Assembly (NCBI GenBank): GCA_910579605.1
Contig: CAJTUG010000025.1
Location: 20,949-27,165 of the forward strand
Length of the DNA: 6,217 nucleotides
Reading direction: 5' to 3'
From: an uncultured Muribaculaceae bacterium
GTDB taxonomy: Bacteria; Bacteroidota; Bacteroidia; Bacteroidales; Muribaculaceae
In this document: positions 1 to 6,217 of the stretch, one piece after another
How positions within the stretch are numbered: position 1 is the stretch's first letter
Layout of the letters: every line of letters begins with the position of its first letter
Program-made: the position numbers and the translations under genes
Notes under the pieces: model-generated
What the model saw: only the letters and a program-made list of their open reading frames with translations
What the model was told of the DNA's origin: nothing
Database searches by the model: none

Positions 1-13
1 GCTCCACCCCGCG
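1..13 (-). tRNA. 5' end of initiator tRNA-Met (fMet), cut by window edge
   Basis: Read on the minus strand from base 13 to base 1, the sequence is CGCGGGGTGGAGC. This equals the first 13 bases of the E. coli initiator tRNA-Met as I recall it, including the unpaired 5' C that marks initiator tRNAs, the acceptor strand and the start of the D arm. A near-perfect promoter on the same strand lies about 18 bases upstream, leaving a short AT-rich leader, as expected for a tRNA gene. Only the acceptor strand and the start of the D arm are present, so the anticodon cannot be read. Another tRNA with a similar acceptor strand is the main alternative. Confidence 0.68.
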
Positions 14-30
14 ATTTTCTTTTCACGCTG

Positions 31-62
31 CAAAGGTATGGACTTTTTTCCGAACCGCCAAA
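31..62 (-). promoter_or_regulatory. Bacteroidota-type promoter for the leftward tRNA gene
   Basis: On the minus strand TTTG (62-59) is followed after exactly 20 bases by TACCTTTG (38-31). This matches the known Bacteroidota primary sigma factor consensus TTTG-N19-21-TAnnTTTG at every fixed position. Transcription should begin about 5-8 bases further left, just before the putative initiator tRNA at base 13. The exact match and the position support the call strongly. Confidence 0.85.
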
Positions 63-134
63 CATATTAACACTATTTAAACTTTTTGTCATTCATTTGC
101 CAATCTAAATTTCCTCTTTTCTTAAATATTGAAC

Positions 135-176
135 AACAAAAAAGATTCCCCGACATTTTGCTGCCAGGGGAATCTT
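135..176 (-). terminator. Rho-independent terminator, minus strand
   Basis: A perfect 10 bp stem pairs AAGATTCCCC (142-151) with GGGGAATCTT (167-176) around a 15-base loop. On the minus strand the second arm runs into six Ts (143-138) and a T/G-rich stretch, the layout of an intrinsic terminator. On the plus strand the stem is followed by CACG and no T run, so it should act leftward only. No convincing gene feeds it from the right. It also insulates the tRNA promoter at 31-62 from upstream leftward transcription. Confidence 0.8.
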
Positions 177-448
177 CACGTTTCAACTATTTATTTATGA
201 GAGCCTTCAACCCCAGTATCACTACTCGATGATGAAGGACGAGGGATGCTGTTTCATATCAATCCAATCCATTGTGAGCCCATGAATTCCAGCCAAAGGC
301 TTAAACCAAATTCTTTTGAAGCAATTCAGCCTCATGAGCTTCACTAATTGAAAGTATAACAAAAATAGAGGCTCAATTTCCATTGCAATTAAGCTAAAAG
401 AGGCTAAATAGTGTGAAGATGCACATCAAGATAACAAATCATAAAGAA
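177..448. other. Intergenic stretch with weak minus-strand coding traces
   Basis: No well-supported gene was found here. On the minus strand an ATG frame from 383 to 222 encodes 53 residues, beginning MEIEPLFLLYF and ending HPSSFIIE. It has no recognisable domain and no clear promoter. In another minus-strand frame a short open stretch ends in VVILGLKALINK with a stop at 189-187, eleven bases before the terminator stem; that frame is closed upstream by TGA. The pair could be the decayed 3' part of a gene split by a frameshift, or chance. An imperfect inverted repeat (323-333 with 368-378, one mismatch) also lies here, so a structured transcript ending at the terminator is another possibility. 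Confidence 0.3.
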
Positions 449-468
449 AATACCCAAAACTGGGTATT
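449..468. repeat. 8+8 bp inverted repeat next to the feoAB promoter
   Basis: AATACCCA (449-456) and TGGGTATT (461-468) are exact reverse complements separated by AAAC. The repeat ends ten bases before the probable -33 TTG of the feoAB promoter, a place where a regulator could bind. On the minus strand the second arm is followed by TTCTTT, so it could instead be a small terminator that stops leftward transcription. It does not resemble a classical Fur box or a DtxR/IdeR site. The repeat is directly visible; its role is inferred. Confidence 0.55.
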
Positions 469-477
469 ACTTGCAGG

Positions 478-508
478 TTGCATATATGGAATTTTATAGC
501 GAACTTTG
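478..508 (+). promoter_or_regulatory. Probable promoter of feoAB
   Basis: TTG (478-480) is separated by 20 bases from GAACTTTG (501-508), which matches the Bacteroidota -7 box TAnnTTTG except for the first T. Transcription would start near 513-516, giving a leader of roughly 10-13 bases before the ATG at 526. The -33 TTG is the same triplet that opens the longest reading frame of feoAB, which argues against that TTG being a translation start. The 20-base spacing agrees with the two exact promoters in this window. Confidence 0.6.
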
Positions 509-525
509 CGACAAATATCATATGC

Positions 526-2985
526 ATGAAACTTTCGGAGCTTAAAACCGGCGAAATTGGCGTGGTTGTAAAAATCCACGGGCATGGAGCTTTCAGAAAA
601 AGGGTTATAGAAATGGGCTTTGTTCGCGGTCACGCCGTGAAAGTGCTTTTGCATGCCCCACTCAAAGACCCTATAAAATATAGCATCCTCGGATATGAGA
701 TTTCTCTGCGTGCAGCCGAAGCCGCATTGGTAGAAGTCGTTAAAATCGACAACCCCGAAGCAGCGGCTTTGGGTGCTCAGGCACTACAAGCCCAGGCCTC
801 CGAGGAACTTCACTCCAACGAAGAAATGCACTCCCGGAGCCACACCATAAATGTGGCACTGATAGGCAATCCCAATTGCGGGAAAACATCACTATTCAAC
901 ATTGCATCGGGCGCGAAAGAACGTGTAGGGAACTACAGTGGAGTCACTGTAGATGCCCGTATAAGACATTTTGACCACAAAGGTTACCGTATAAACATGG
1001 CCGACCTGCCAGGGACATATTCGCTCACTTGCTATTCTCCAGAAGAACTGTATGTAAGAGAATACCTGCGAGAATCCATGCCCGACATTATTATAAATGT
1101 AGTCGACTCTTCCAACCTTGAGCGTAATTTGTTTTTGACAACCGAACTTATCGACATGGACCGCAGCATGGTAATTGCTCTCAACATGTACGACGAAATT
1201 CGCGCAAGAAACTCAAAACTCAACTACCAATCTCTCGGAGGGATGATAGGAGTACCAATGGTACCCATAGTTTCTAAAACAGGAGAAGGATTGGAAAAGC
1301 TTCTGGACACATGTGTGGCCGTTTTTGAAGGCTGCGACCCTACTGTAAGGCACATACATGTAAACCTTGGCAATGACCTTGAAGGAGCAATACGCCAATT
1401 GGTAGACCTTATAAAAGACACGGGGTATATGGACAAGCATTTTTCGCCCCGATACCTTGCTATAAAACTCCTTGAAGGCGACCACGAGATAGAAGAAACT
1501 GTAACCTCTCGAGGGGCAGAAAACGACTCTGCAAAAAACAAAGAAGGCCGCAGCAAGCATTGGCGACAACATCTGAGGGCCGGCACAGACAATGCAATAC
1601 TCTTGCTTCGCGATAAACTACGCGGACGTATAGAGACCTTACACAACGAAGACATCTCCTCGCTTGTAGCTGCAGAGAAATATGGCTTCATAGCCGGTGC
1701 TTTGGCAGAAACTTATAGTCCAGGAGAGAATCCAGACCGCAAAACCACCCGATTCCTCGACGCTATAGTCACCAATAAGCTTTTGGGATTCCCTCTGTTT
1801 TTCCTCATAATGTTTTTCATTTTCTGGGCCACATTCGTATTAGGACAATGGCCCATGGAATGGATCGAAACGGCGGTAGACTGGTTAAGCCAGCTTGTAC
1901 ACAAAATCATGCCCGAAGGGCCTCTAAAAGATTTAATTGCCGACGGCATAATAGGAGGCGTAGGAGGTGTGATAGTATTCCTCCCAAATATACTGATACT
2001 ATATTTCTGCATCTCATTTATGGAAGATTCCGGATATATGGCAAGAGCGGCCTTTATTATGGATAAAGTGATGCACAAGATAGGCGTACACGGCAAATCG
2101 TTTATACCTCTAATCATGGGCTTCGGCTGCAATGTGCCAGCCATTCTGGCTTCAAGGACTATAGAAAGCCGTTCAAGCCGTATAATCACCATTCTCATAA
2201 ACCCGTTTATGTCGTGCTCGGCTCGACTGCCCATCTACATTCTACTCATAGGCACATTCTTCCCGACCAAAGCCCCATTGGTATTTATAGGGCTTTACAT
2301 GGGCGGTTTACTCGTTGCCGTGATAACAGCAAGGCTTCTGCGCCGCTTCCTTTTCAAGAAAGATGAGACACCCTTTGTAATGGAGCTACCGCCCTACCGT
2401 TTGCCTCGAATGAAGGCATCCTTGAGCCATACATGGGCAAAAGGCCGCGAATATCTCAAAAAAATGGGAGGTATAATCCTTGTAGGCAGTATTGTCGTGT
2501 GGGCTTTAAACTATTTTCCTCTTGACAACCGGAGACACCAGAACCAGGAAGGAACGGAGCAAACCGACAGCTCTCGCGACTCTTATCTCGAAATGATGGG
2601 CAAAGCCATAAACCCTATAATGGAACCGATAGGCTTCTGTTGGAGAGGCACCGTTGCAGCTCTTGCCGGTGTACCCGCAAAGGAGATCGTTGTCTCGACA
2701 TTAGGTGTACTTTACACAAACGACGAGGCTGTGAGCGACTCTCGTTTGGGCAAACGCCTTGAAGCAGTAAACCCTGATACGGGCAAGCCTGATTTCACTC
2801 CTGCATCGGCGTTAGGCTTCCTTGTTTTCATACTCTTGTATTGCCCTTGTATAGCTACCATAACGGCAGTCGTGCGTGAAACGGGGTCTTGGCGCTATGG
2901 TTTTTTCAGCATCATCTACAACACTGCAGTGGCATGGGTTGCCGGATTTATCGTCTACAGGATTGCTCTACTTATGGGAATGTAG
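526..2985 (+). CDS. feoAB: Ferrous iron transport protein, FeoA-FeoB fusion
   Basis: An inner-membrane Fe(II) uptake transporter of 819 residues. Residues 1-72 form a complete FeoA SH3-like domain (MKLSELKTGE..., RVIEMGF). An Ala/Glu-rich linker (about 73-105) leads into the FeoB G domain with G1 GNPNCGKT (114-121), G2 VGNYSGVT (134-141), G3 DLPG (160-163), G4 NMYD (220-223) and G5 near VSKTGEG (249-255). A helical GDI-like region follows to about 410. The membrane part carries the conserved motifs GFGCNVPAI (532-540), SCSARLP (563-569), PAKEIVVSTLG (717-727) and YCPCIATI (772-779). Known FeoB proteins use GTP hydrolysis to gate Fe(II) entry. FeoA-FeoB fusions are common in Bacteroidota. A TTG at 478 would add 16 residues, but they precede the FeoA domain and overlap the promoter, so the ATG at 526 is preferred. 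No feoC or FeoB-associated small gene follows. Confidence 0.96.
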   Translation: MKLSELKTGEIGVVVKIHGHGAFRKRVIEMGFVRGHAVKVLLHAPLKDPIKYSILGYEISLRAAEAALVEVVKIDNPEAAALGAQALQAQASEELHSNEEMHSRSHTINVALIGNPNCGKTSLFNIASGAKERVGNYSGVTVDARIRHFDHKGYRINMADLPGTYSLTCYSPEELYVREYLRESMPDIIINVVDSSNLERNLFLTTELIDMDRSMVIALNMYDEIRARNSKLNYQSLGGMIGVPMVPIVSKTGEGLEKLLDTCVAVFEGCDPTVRHIHVNLGNDLEGAIRQLVDLIKDTGYMDKHFSPRYLAIKLLEGDHEIEETVTSRGAENDSAKNKEGRSKHWRQHLRAGTDNAILLLRDKLRGRIETLHNEDISSLVAAEKYGFIAGALAETYSPGENPDRKTTRFLDAIVTNKLLGFPLFFLIMFFIFWATFVLGQWPMEWIETAVDWLSQLVHKIMPEGPLKDLIADGIIGGVGGVIVFLPNILILYFCISFMEDSGYMARAAFIMDKVMHKIGVHGKSFIPLIMGFGCNVPAILASRTIESRSSRIITILINPFMSCSARLPIYILLIGTFFPTKAPLVFIGLYMGGLLVAVITARLLRRFLFKKDETPFVMELPPYRLPRMKASLSHTWAKGREYLKKMGGIILVGSIVVWALNYFPLDNRRHQNQEGTEQTDSSRDSYLEMMGKAINPIMEPIGFCWRGTVAALAGVPAKEIVVSTLGVLYTNDEAVSDSRLGKRLEAVNPDTGKPDFTPASALGFLVFILLYCPCIATITAVVRETGSWRYGFFSIIYNTAVAWVAGFIVYRIALLMGM

Positions 2986-3080
2986 CAACGACAACCCCGA
3001 ATGCCTAAATTCATGATAAGACCCAACTGACAATCGGGTCTCAATTCGGCACAGTTGCTGCATACTTAACTCTTTTTTTT
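2984..3080 (+). terminator. Possible feoAB 3' structure or terminator (nested repeats plus T8)
   Basis: Three 6 bp inverted repeats are nested in order: AGCAAC (2984-2989) with GTTGCT (3054-3059), CCGAAT (2997-3002) with ATTCGG (3044-3049), and AGACCC (3019-3024) with GGGTCT (3036-3041). A run of eight Ts (3073-3080) follows 13 bases after the outer arm. The outer repeat includes the last two bases of the feoAB stop codon. The gap before the T run is longer than in a standard intrinsic terminator, and the T run also forms part of the next promoter, so termination here is plausible but not certain. Competing pairings exist, such as CCCGA (2996-3000) with TCGGG (3034-3038). Confidence 0.35.
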
Positions 3081-3109
3081 GGCAGAATGGGAAAGATTTC
3101 CTAATTTTG
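3078..3109 (+). promoter_or_regulatory. Bacteroidota-type promoter for the PD40-amidase operon
   Basis: TTTG (3078-3081), at the end of a T-rich run, is followed after exactly 20 bases by TAATTTTG (3102-3109). Both boxes match the Bacteroidota consensus exactly. Transcription should start around 3114-3118, leaving an AT-rich leader of about 42-46 bases before the ATG at 3160. No Shine-Dalgarno sequence is visible, as is usual in this phylum. No second promoter was found before the amidase gene, so this one probably serves both genes. Confidence 0.85.
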
Positions 3110-3159
3110 GAGAAAATTATCATAAATCATCTGTTATAACAACCTTAAACTCAAATTAC

Positions 3160-4005
3160 ATGAAAAAGCAGTACATTATCGGTATGGCACTCATGGCATT
3201 GTGCGGCGGCACTGCTGCAGCGCAAGTACGTGCAGCGTCAGAACCCGTGAAATTGCTCAGTAGCCCTACAGGCCTTATGGCTCCCGTATGGTCGCCCGAC
3301 GGCACTAAAATCGCTGTTACCGGCGACAACTATGCCGGAATCTTCGTTTCCGACGCCGACGGCTCTAATCTACATGCTATAAGCACACTCAGCGGTGCCG
3401 GATACAAAATGGTATGGAGCGCAGACAGCCGCAACATTCTGGGCAATGTGAATATCCGCGACAACAAAGGCACTATCCGCGAACTACGCTCCTTTGATGT
3501 AGCAACAGGAGAATCCGCAGTAGTAACACCTCGCCGACGCACCCAAGCACAACCCGGAGCAGAAACAGCTACAGGTATATATGCAGCAATGATTGCCGCA
3601 CCCACCGAAGCTGCCAATACTATCGCCTCGCTCGCACAATTCGCAGGCAAAACCATTATAAACCCAGCGCTTTCGCCCGACGGCAACTCCGTAGTATTCC
3701 AAGTTCCCGGCAAAGGCATGTGGATTATCAATGCCGATGGCAGCGGCCTCCGCTCCTTAGGCTCCGGTAGCCATGCAGCATGGTTGCCCGACAGCCGCAC
3801 TATCGTTTATACCATCGTAAGCGACAACGGCAGCGAATTTACTGGTTCTACCATCATGAGCCTTAACGTTGCAAACGGCAAAAAATCCACCGTATTATCG
3901 TCGACAAGCTATATTCCTATGACACCGGCTGTTTCTCCCGACGGCAAGAAGGTGGCATTTGAAAACGCAGCCGACGCTTCTATTTATGTTATGAACATTA
4001 AATGA
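3160..4005 (+). CDS. Exported TolB-like (PD40) beta-propeller protein
   Basis: A protein of 281 residues. It begins with a signal peptide (MKKQYIIGMALMALCGG, probable signal peptidase I site near AAAQ, residues 19-22). Cys15 lacks a good lipobox, since Leu precedes it, so a lipoprotein is unlikely. The rest consists of propeller repeats of the PD40/WD40-like type: PVWSPDGTKIAV (42-53) with DADGSN, MVWSADSRNIL (84-94), PALSPDGNSVVF (169-180) with NADGSGL, AAWLPDSRTIVY (206-217), and PAVSPDGKKVAF (256-267). That makes five recognisable blade motifs, with a more divergent Ala-rich stretch (about 120-165) between the second and third. Such propellers usually bind proteins or glycans; no enzyme motif is visible. 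An in-frame TTG at 3079 would add 27 residues, but it is the promoter's -33 box, so the ATG at 3160 is chosen. The precise partner is unknown; operon position suggests an envelope role with the downstream amidase. Confidence 0.85.
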   Translation: MKKQYIIGMALMALCGGTAAAQVRAASEPVKLLSSPTGLMAPVWSPDGTKIAVTGDNYAGIFVSDADGSNLHAISTLSGAGYKMVWSADSRNILGNVNIRDNKGTIRELRSFDVATGESAVVTPRRRTQAQPGAETATGIYAAMIAAPTEAANTIASLAQFAGKTIINPALSPDGNSVVFQVPGKGMWIINADGSGLRSLGSGSHAAWLPDSRTIVYTIVSDNGSEFTGSTIMSLNVANGKKSTVLSSTSYIPMTPAVSPDGKKVAFENAADASIYVMNIK

Positions 4006-4013
4006 TACGAGCC

Positions 4014-6217
4014 ATGAAGAAAACAATCAACACATTATCCAAAGCTGCCATGATAGCAGCTACAGCACTTGTGGCTCTCCCAACCAGCCTTCAGGCTGCA
4101 GAAATTGAAGGTTGGGGTGATTTTAAATTGTATATAGACCCCGGTCACGCAGGACGCGAAAACCAAGGTTTGTGGGGATATAGCGAAGCAGAAAAAACTC
4201 TTCGTGTAGCTCTAAACGTGAGAGCATTCCTCCAACAGTACACCGATATGCCCGAAGAGTGCATAAAACTTTGCCGTGAAACCGACAGCGACCAAATTTC
4301 GCTCGAAGAACGTTCCGACGAAGCCAATGCATGGGGTGCCGATTTCTACTATTCTATCCACTCCGACGCATCAGCAACCAAAAATACGATAGTAACTCTA
4401 TTTGGCGGTTGGACAGTAGACGGCGTGAACGTTGAAAAAACTCCAAACGGAGGTAAAGCCTATGGAGAATTCCTCAACCCCAACCTTGCAGGAGTAATGC
4501 GTGTAGGCACTCGCGGCAACCGCTATGACCGCGATTTCTATATGCCCACCACAGGCACTCACGAAAACCAATACCCCTACTTATCTGTCAACCGCCGTTC
4601 AAACATGCCATCATTGCTTAGCGAAGGTGGTTACCACACTTTGGCAGAACAGCAGCAGCGCAACATGAACGACGATTACAAGCGTCTTGAGGCATTTGCA
4701 GCATTCCAATCTATCCTTCAATACAGAGGCCTCAACCGCCCGTCGCAGACATTCCTCACCGGTATGGTCTACAACTCGGAAAACAACCAGCCTATCAACG
4801 GCGCGGTCATCACTGTTGGCGACAAGACCTACACCACCGACACATATGAAAGCCTTTTCAACAAATACACAAAGAATCCCAACCTCATCCACAACGGATT
4901 CTATTTGTTTGAAGGCCTTGAAGCCGGACAAGAGGTAGAAGTGACTTTTGAGGCAGAAGGCTTTGAAAAATCCACTCAGAAAGTAACAATCAAAGGTGGC
5001 GGTGAAACCTCTGCCGACTATGTAACTTTCCTCGATGTGCCATTGACAAATGTTTCTCCGGCTAAAGTAGACGCAATTTCCCTCACAGACCTCGAAAAAG
5101 TAAGCTCATTCAACCCGTTGATAATCACCTTCTCTCGCAACATGGACCGTGCTTCGGTAGAAGAAGCATTCTCCATCAACAACGACGGCAAGGTTGCCCT
5201 TTCTTGGGAAAACGACTATACTTTGGTCGTAGACCTTTCTCAGCTTGATGCTTTGTGGGAATACACCATTACAATCGATGGCAACATCGCTAAAAACAGC
5301 CAGACTGGCCAAACCCTTGACGGTGACAGCGACGGACAACCCGGTGGCGACTATGTTCTCACATTCACAATGGCAGAACCAGACGTAGATGCTCCTGAAA
5401 TCGTTTCTACATATCCTGCAATGGATGGCGAAGCTATCTATACCCAACGTCCTCCCATCCGTATTGAATTCAACGAAATTTTGGATTGGAACGACGATAA
5501 ATACGAAGGATGGTTTGAAGTCAGCGACTCAAAAGGTAAAACTTATAATGTAGGCCACATCCAGCACTCTGTTATCCGCGAAGCATCTGTTCTCCACTGC
5601 TATCTTTCGGAAGACCTTGATTCCGACGTTGCGGTTTTGGTTAGCCTCAAGCCCGTCAAAGACCTCTCTGGCAACGAAACTAAAACGCTTCAATTCCGTT
5701 TCCTTTCTGAATACCGTCCTTGCCTTGAAACAACTTTGGTACGACAGCTCAGCGATCTCGGCGAATTCTGGGCTCCCGACGGATCTGGTTCTTCTAAAGG
5801 TCTCACTCAGGAAATGAACTCTATCTCTGTTGAAGGCTACTCTCCTTTCCACGGTCAAAACACATGCTTTACAATCAACTACGATTTTGATCCCGATTCT
5901 CCCGACGGACGTTGGCTCATCCGCGACCACGACAAAACAGGTAGCGACGTAACTTTCCGTGGACGTGAAGGTATTTTGACAATGTGGGTATATGGCGATG
6001 GCTCTAACAACACAACCGGTATTTTCGTACGCGACGACTCCAGCCAAGCTCTCCTCATGAAAGCCGACGAACTCGTTCTCGATTACCGTGGATGGAAATT
6101 GTGGACATGGGATATAGTAAACGACGAATGGGCAGAAACCCAGACTGCAAAAAATCCTGAACCATTCAAACGCAAATGGTACTTGGATGCAATCTATGTT
6201 TCTCACGACATAGGCGA
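4014..6217 (+). CDS. Secreted N-acetylmuramoyl-L-alanine amidase with Ig-like domains (3' end missing)
   Basis: The frame is open to the window end, giving 734 residues of an incomplete protein. A signal peptide (MKKTINTLSKAAMIAATALV, cleavage near LQA-A at 28) leads to an Amidase_3 domain (about 37-238). That domain has DPGHAG (H45), the Glu of EAEKTLRVAL (E60), SIHSDAS (H116) and PSLLSEGGYHT (E204), matching the two His and one Glu zinc ligands and the catalytic Glu of enzymes that cleave the bond between MurNAc and the stem peptide in peptidoglycan. Next come a carboxypeptidase-regulatory-like beta domain (about 244-343), a Big_5-like Ig domain (about 346-453, ITFSRNMD) and a second Ig-like domain (about 458-565, RIEFNEIL, VKDLSGNETK). 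The C-terminal region (about 572 on) looks like a jelly-roll or carbohydrate-binding module (LTMWVYGDGS, YRGWKLWTWD). The gene starts 8 bases after the PD40 stop, so it is probably cotranscribed. The substrate and any sorting signal beyond the edge cannot be seen. Confidence 0.88.
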   Translation, partial: MKKTINTLSKAAMIAATALVALPTSLQAAEIEGWGDFKLYIDPGHAGRENQGLWGYSEAEKTLRVALNVRAFLQQYTDMPEECIKLCRETDSDQISLEERSDEANAWGADFYYSIHSDASATKNTIVTLFGGWTVDGVNVEKTPNGGKAYGEFLNPNLAGVMRVGTRGNRYDRDFYMPTTGTHENQYPYLSVNRRSNMPSLLSEGGYHTLAEQQQRNMNDDYKRLEAFAAFQSILQYRGLNRPSQTFLTGMVYNSENNQPINGAVITVGDKTYTTDTYESLFNKYTKNPNLIHNGFYLFEGLEAGQEVEVTFEAEGFEKSTQKVTIKGGGETSADYVTFLDVPLTNVSPAKVDAISLTDLEKVSSFNPLIITFSRNMDRASVEEAFSINNDGKVALSWENDYTLVVDLSQLDALWEYTITIDGNIAKNSQTGQTLDGDSDGQPGGDYVLTFTMAEPDVDAPEIVSTYPAMDGEAIYTQRPPIRIEFNEILDWNDDKYEGWFEVSDSKGKTYNVGHIQHSVIREASVLHCYLSEDLDSDVAVLVSLKPVKDLSGNETKTLQFRFLSEYRPCLETTLVRQLSDLGEFWAPDGSGSSKGLTQEMNSISVEGYSPFHGQNTCFTINYDFDPDSPDGRWLIRDHDKTGSDVTFRGREGILTMWVYGDGSNNTTGIFVRDDSSQALLMKADELVLDYRGWKLWTWDIVNDEWAETQTAKNPEPFKRKWYLDAIYVSHDIG

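Noticed and set aside
400..525. A classical Fur box upstream of feoAB
   Set aside because: I found no sequence resembling GATAATGATAATCATTATC; the only clear palindrome (449-468) has a different sequence.
439..654. A 71-codon minus-strand frame across the feoAB start
   Set aside because: It overlaps the feoAB promoter and the FeoA domain, and its translation shows no family resemblance.
1032..2234. Several minus-strand frames of 63-173 codons opposite feoAB
   Set aside because: They lie wholly inside a gene with intact conserved FeoB motifs, have no recognisable domains, and are expected by-products of its codon use.
3160..3222. The PD40 protein as a lipoprotein with acylated Cys15
   Set aside because: The residues before the Cys (LMAL) do not fit a lipobox, and a better signal peptidase I site lies at AAAQ a few residues later.
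4123..6206. Minus-strand frames of up to 225 codons, and short plus-strand frames, across the amidase gene
   Set aside because: The plus-strand frame from 4014 runs open to the end with a signal peptide, amidase catalytic motifs and Ig-like domains; the others show no domain or promoter.
1..6217. CRISPR array, insertion sequence or prophage
   Set aside because: No regularly spaced repeats, terminal inverted repeats flanking a transposase, or integrase/phage genes were seen anywhere in the window.

Overview
The window looks like a chromosomal segment from a Bacteroidales bacterium. The clues are a fused FeoA-FeoB ferrous iron transporter, three promoters that match the Bacteroidota consensus (TTTG or TTG, 19-21 bases, TAnnTTTG), start codons without Shine-Dalgarno sequences, and secreted beta-rich proteins typical of that order. 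Family and species cannot be fixed from the sequence alone. No mobile element, CRISPR array or rRNA was seen.

Left end (1-525): on the minus strand, the first bases of what is very probably the initiator tRNA gene run off the window edge, preceded by a textbook promoter at 31-62. A strong minus-strand rho-independent terminator lies at 135-176. Between it and the feoAB promoter is about 270 bases without a convincing gene. This stretch holds a weak 53-codon minus-strand frame, a protein-like C-terminal tail ending just before the terminator, and an imperfect inverted repeat. An 8+8 bp inverted repeat at 449-468 abuts the feoAB promoter.

Centre (526-2985): feoAB, an 819-residue FeoA-FeoB fusion with all GTPase motifs and the conserved FeoB membrane motifs. 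It has its own promoter and no FeoC-like or small Cys-rich partner gene after it. Three nested 6 bp inverted repeats begin at its stop codon.

Right part (3078-6217): a second perfect promoter drives an apparent two-gene operon. The first gene encodes an exported 281-residue TolB-like (PD40) beta-propeller protein. Eight bases later begins a secreted N-acetylmuramoyl-L-alanine amidase (Amidase_3 type, H45/E60/H116/E204 present), fused to a carboxypeptidase-regulatory-like domain, two Ig-like domains and a C-terminal beta-sandwich-like region that is cut by the window end. Both products should be exported and could act together at the cell envelope; that link is inference from the operon layout.

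Two start-site corrections matter. The longest frames of feoAB and of the PD40 gene both begin at a TTG that is really the -33 box of the promoter. The true starts are the ATGs at 526 and 3160.
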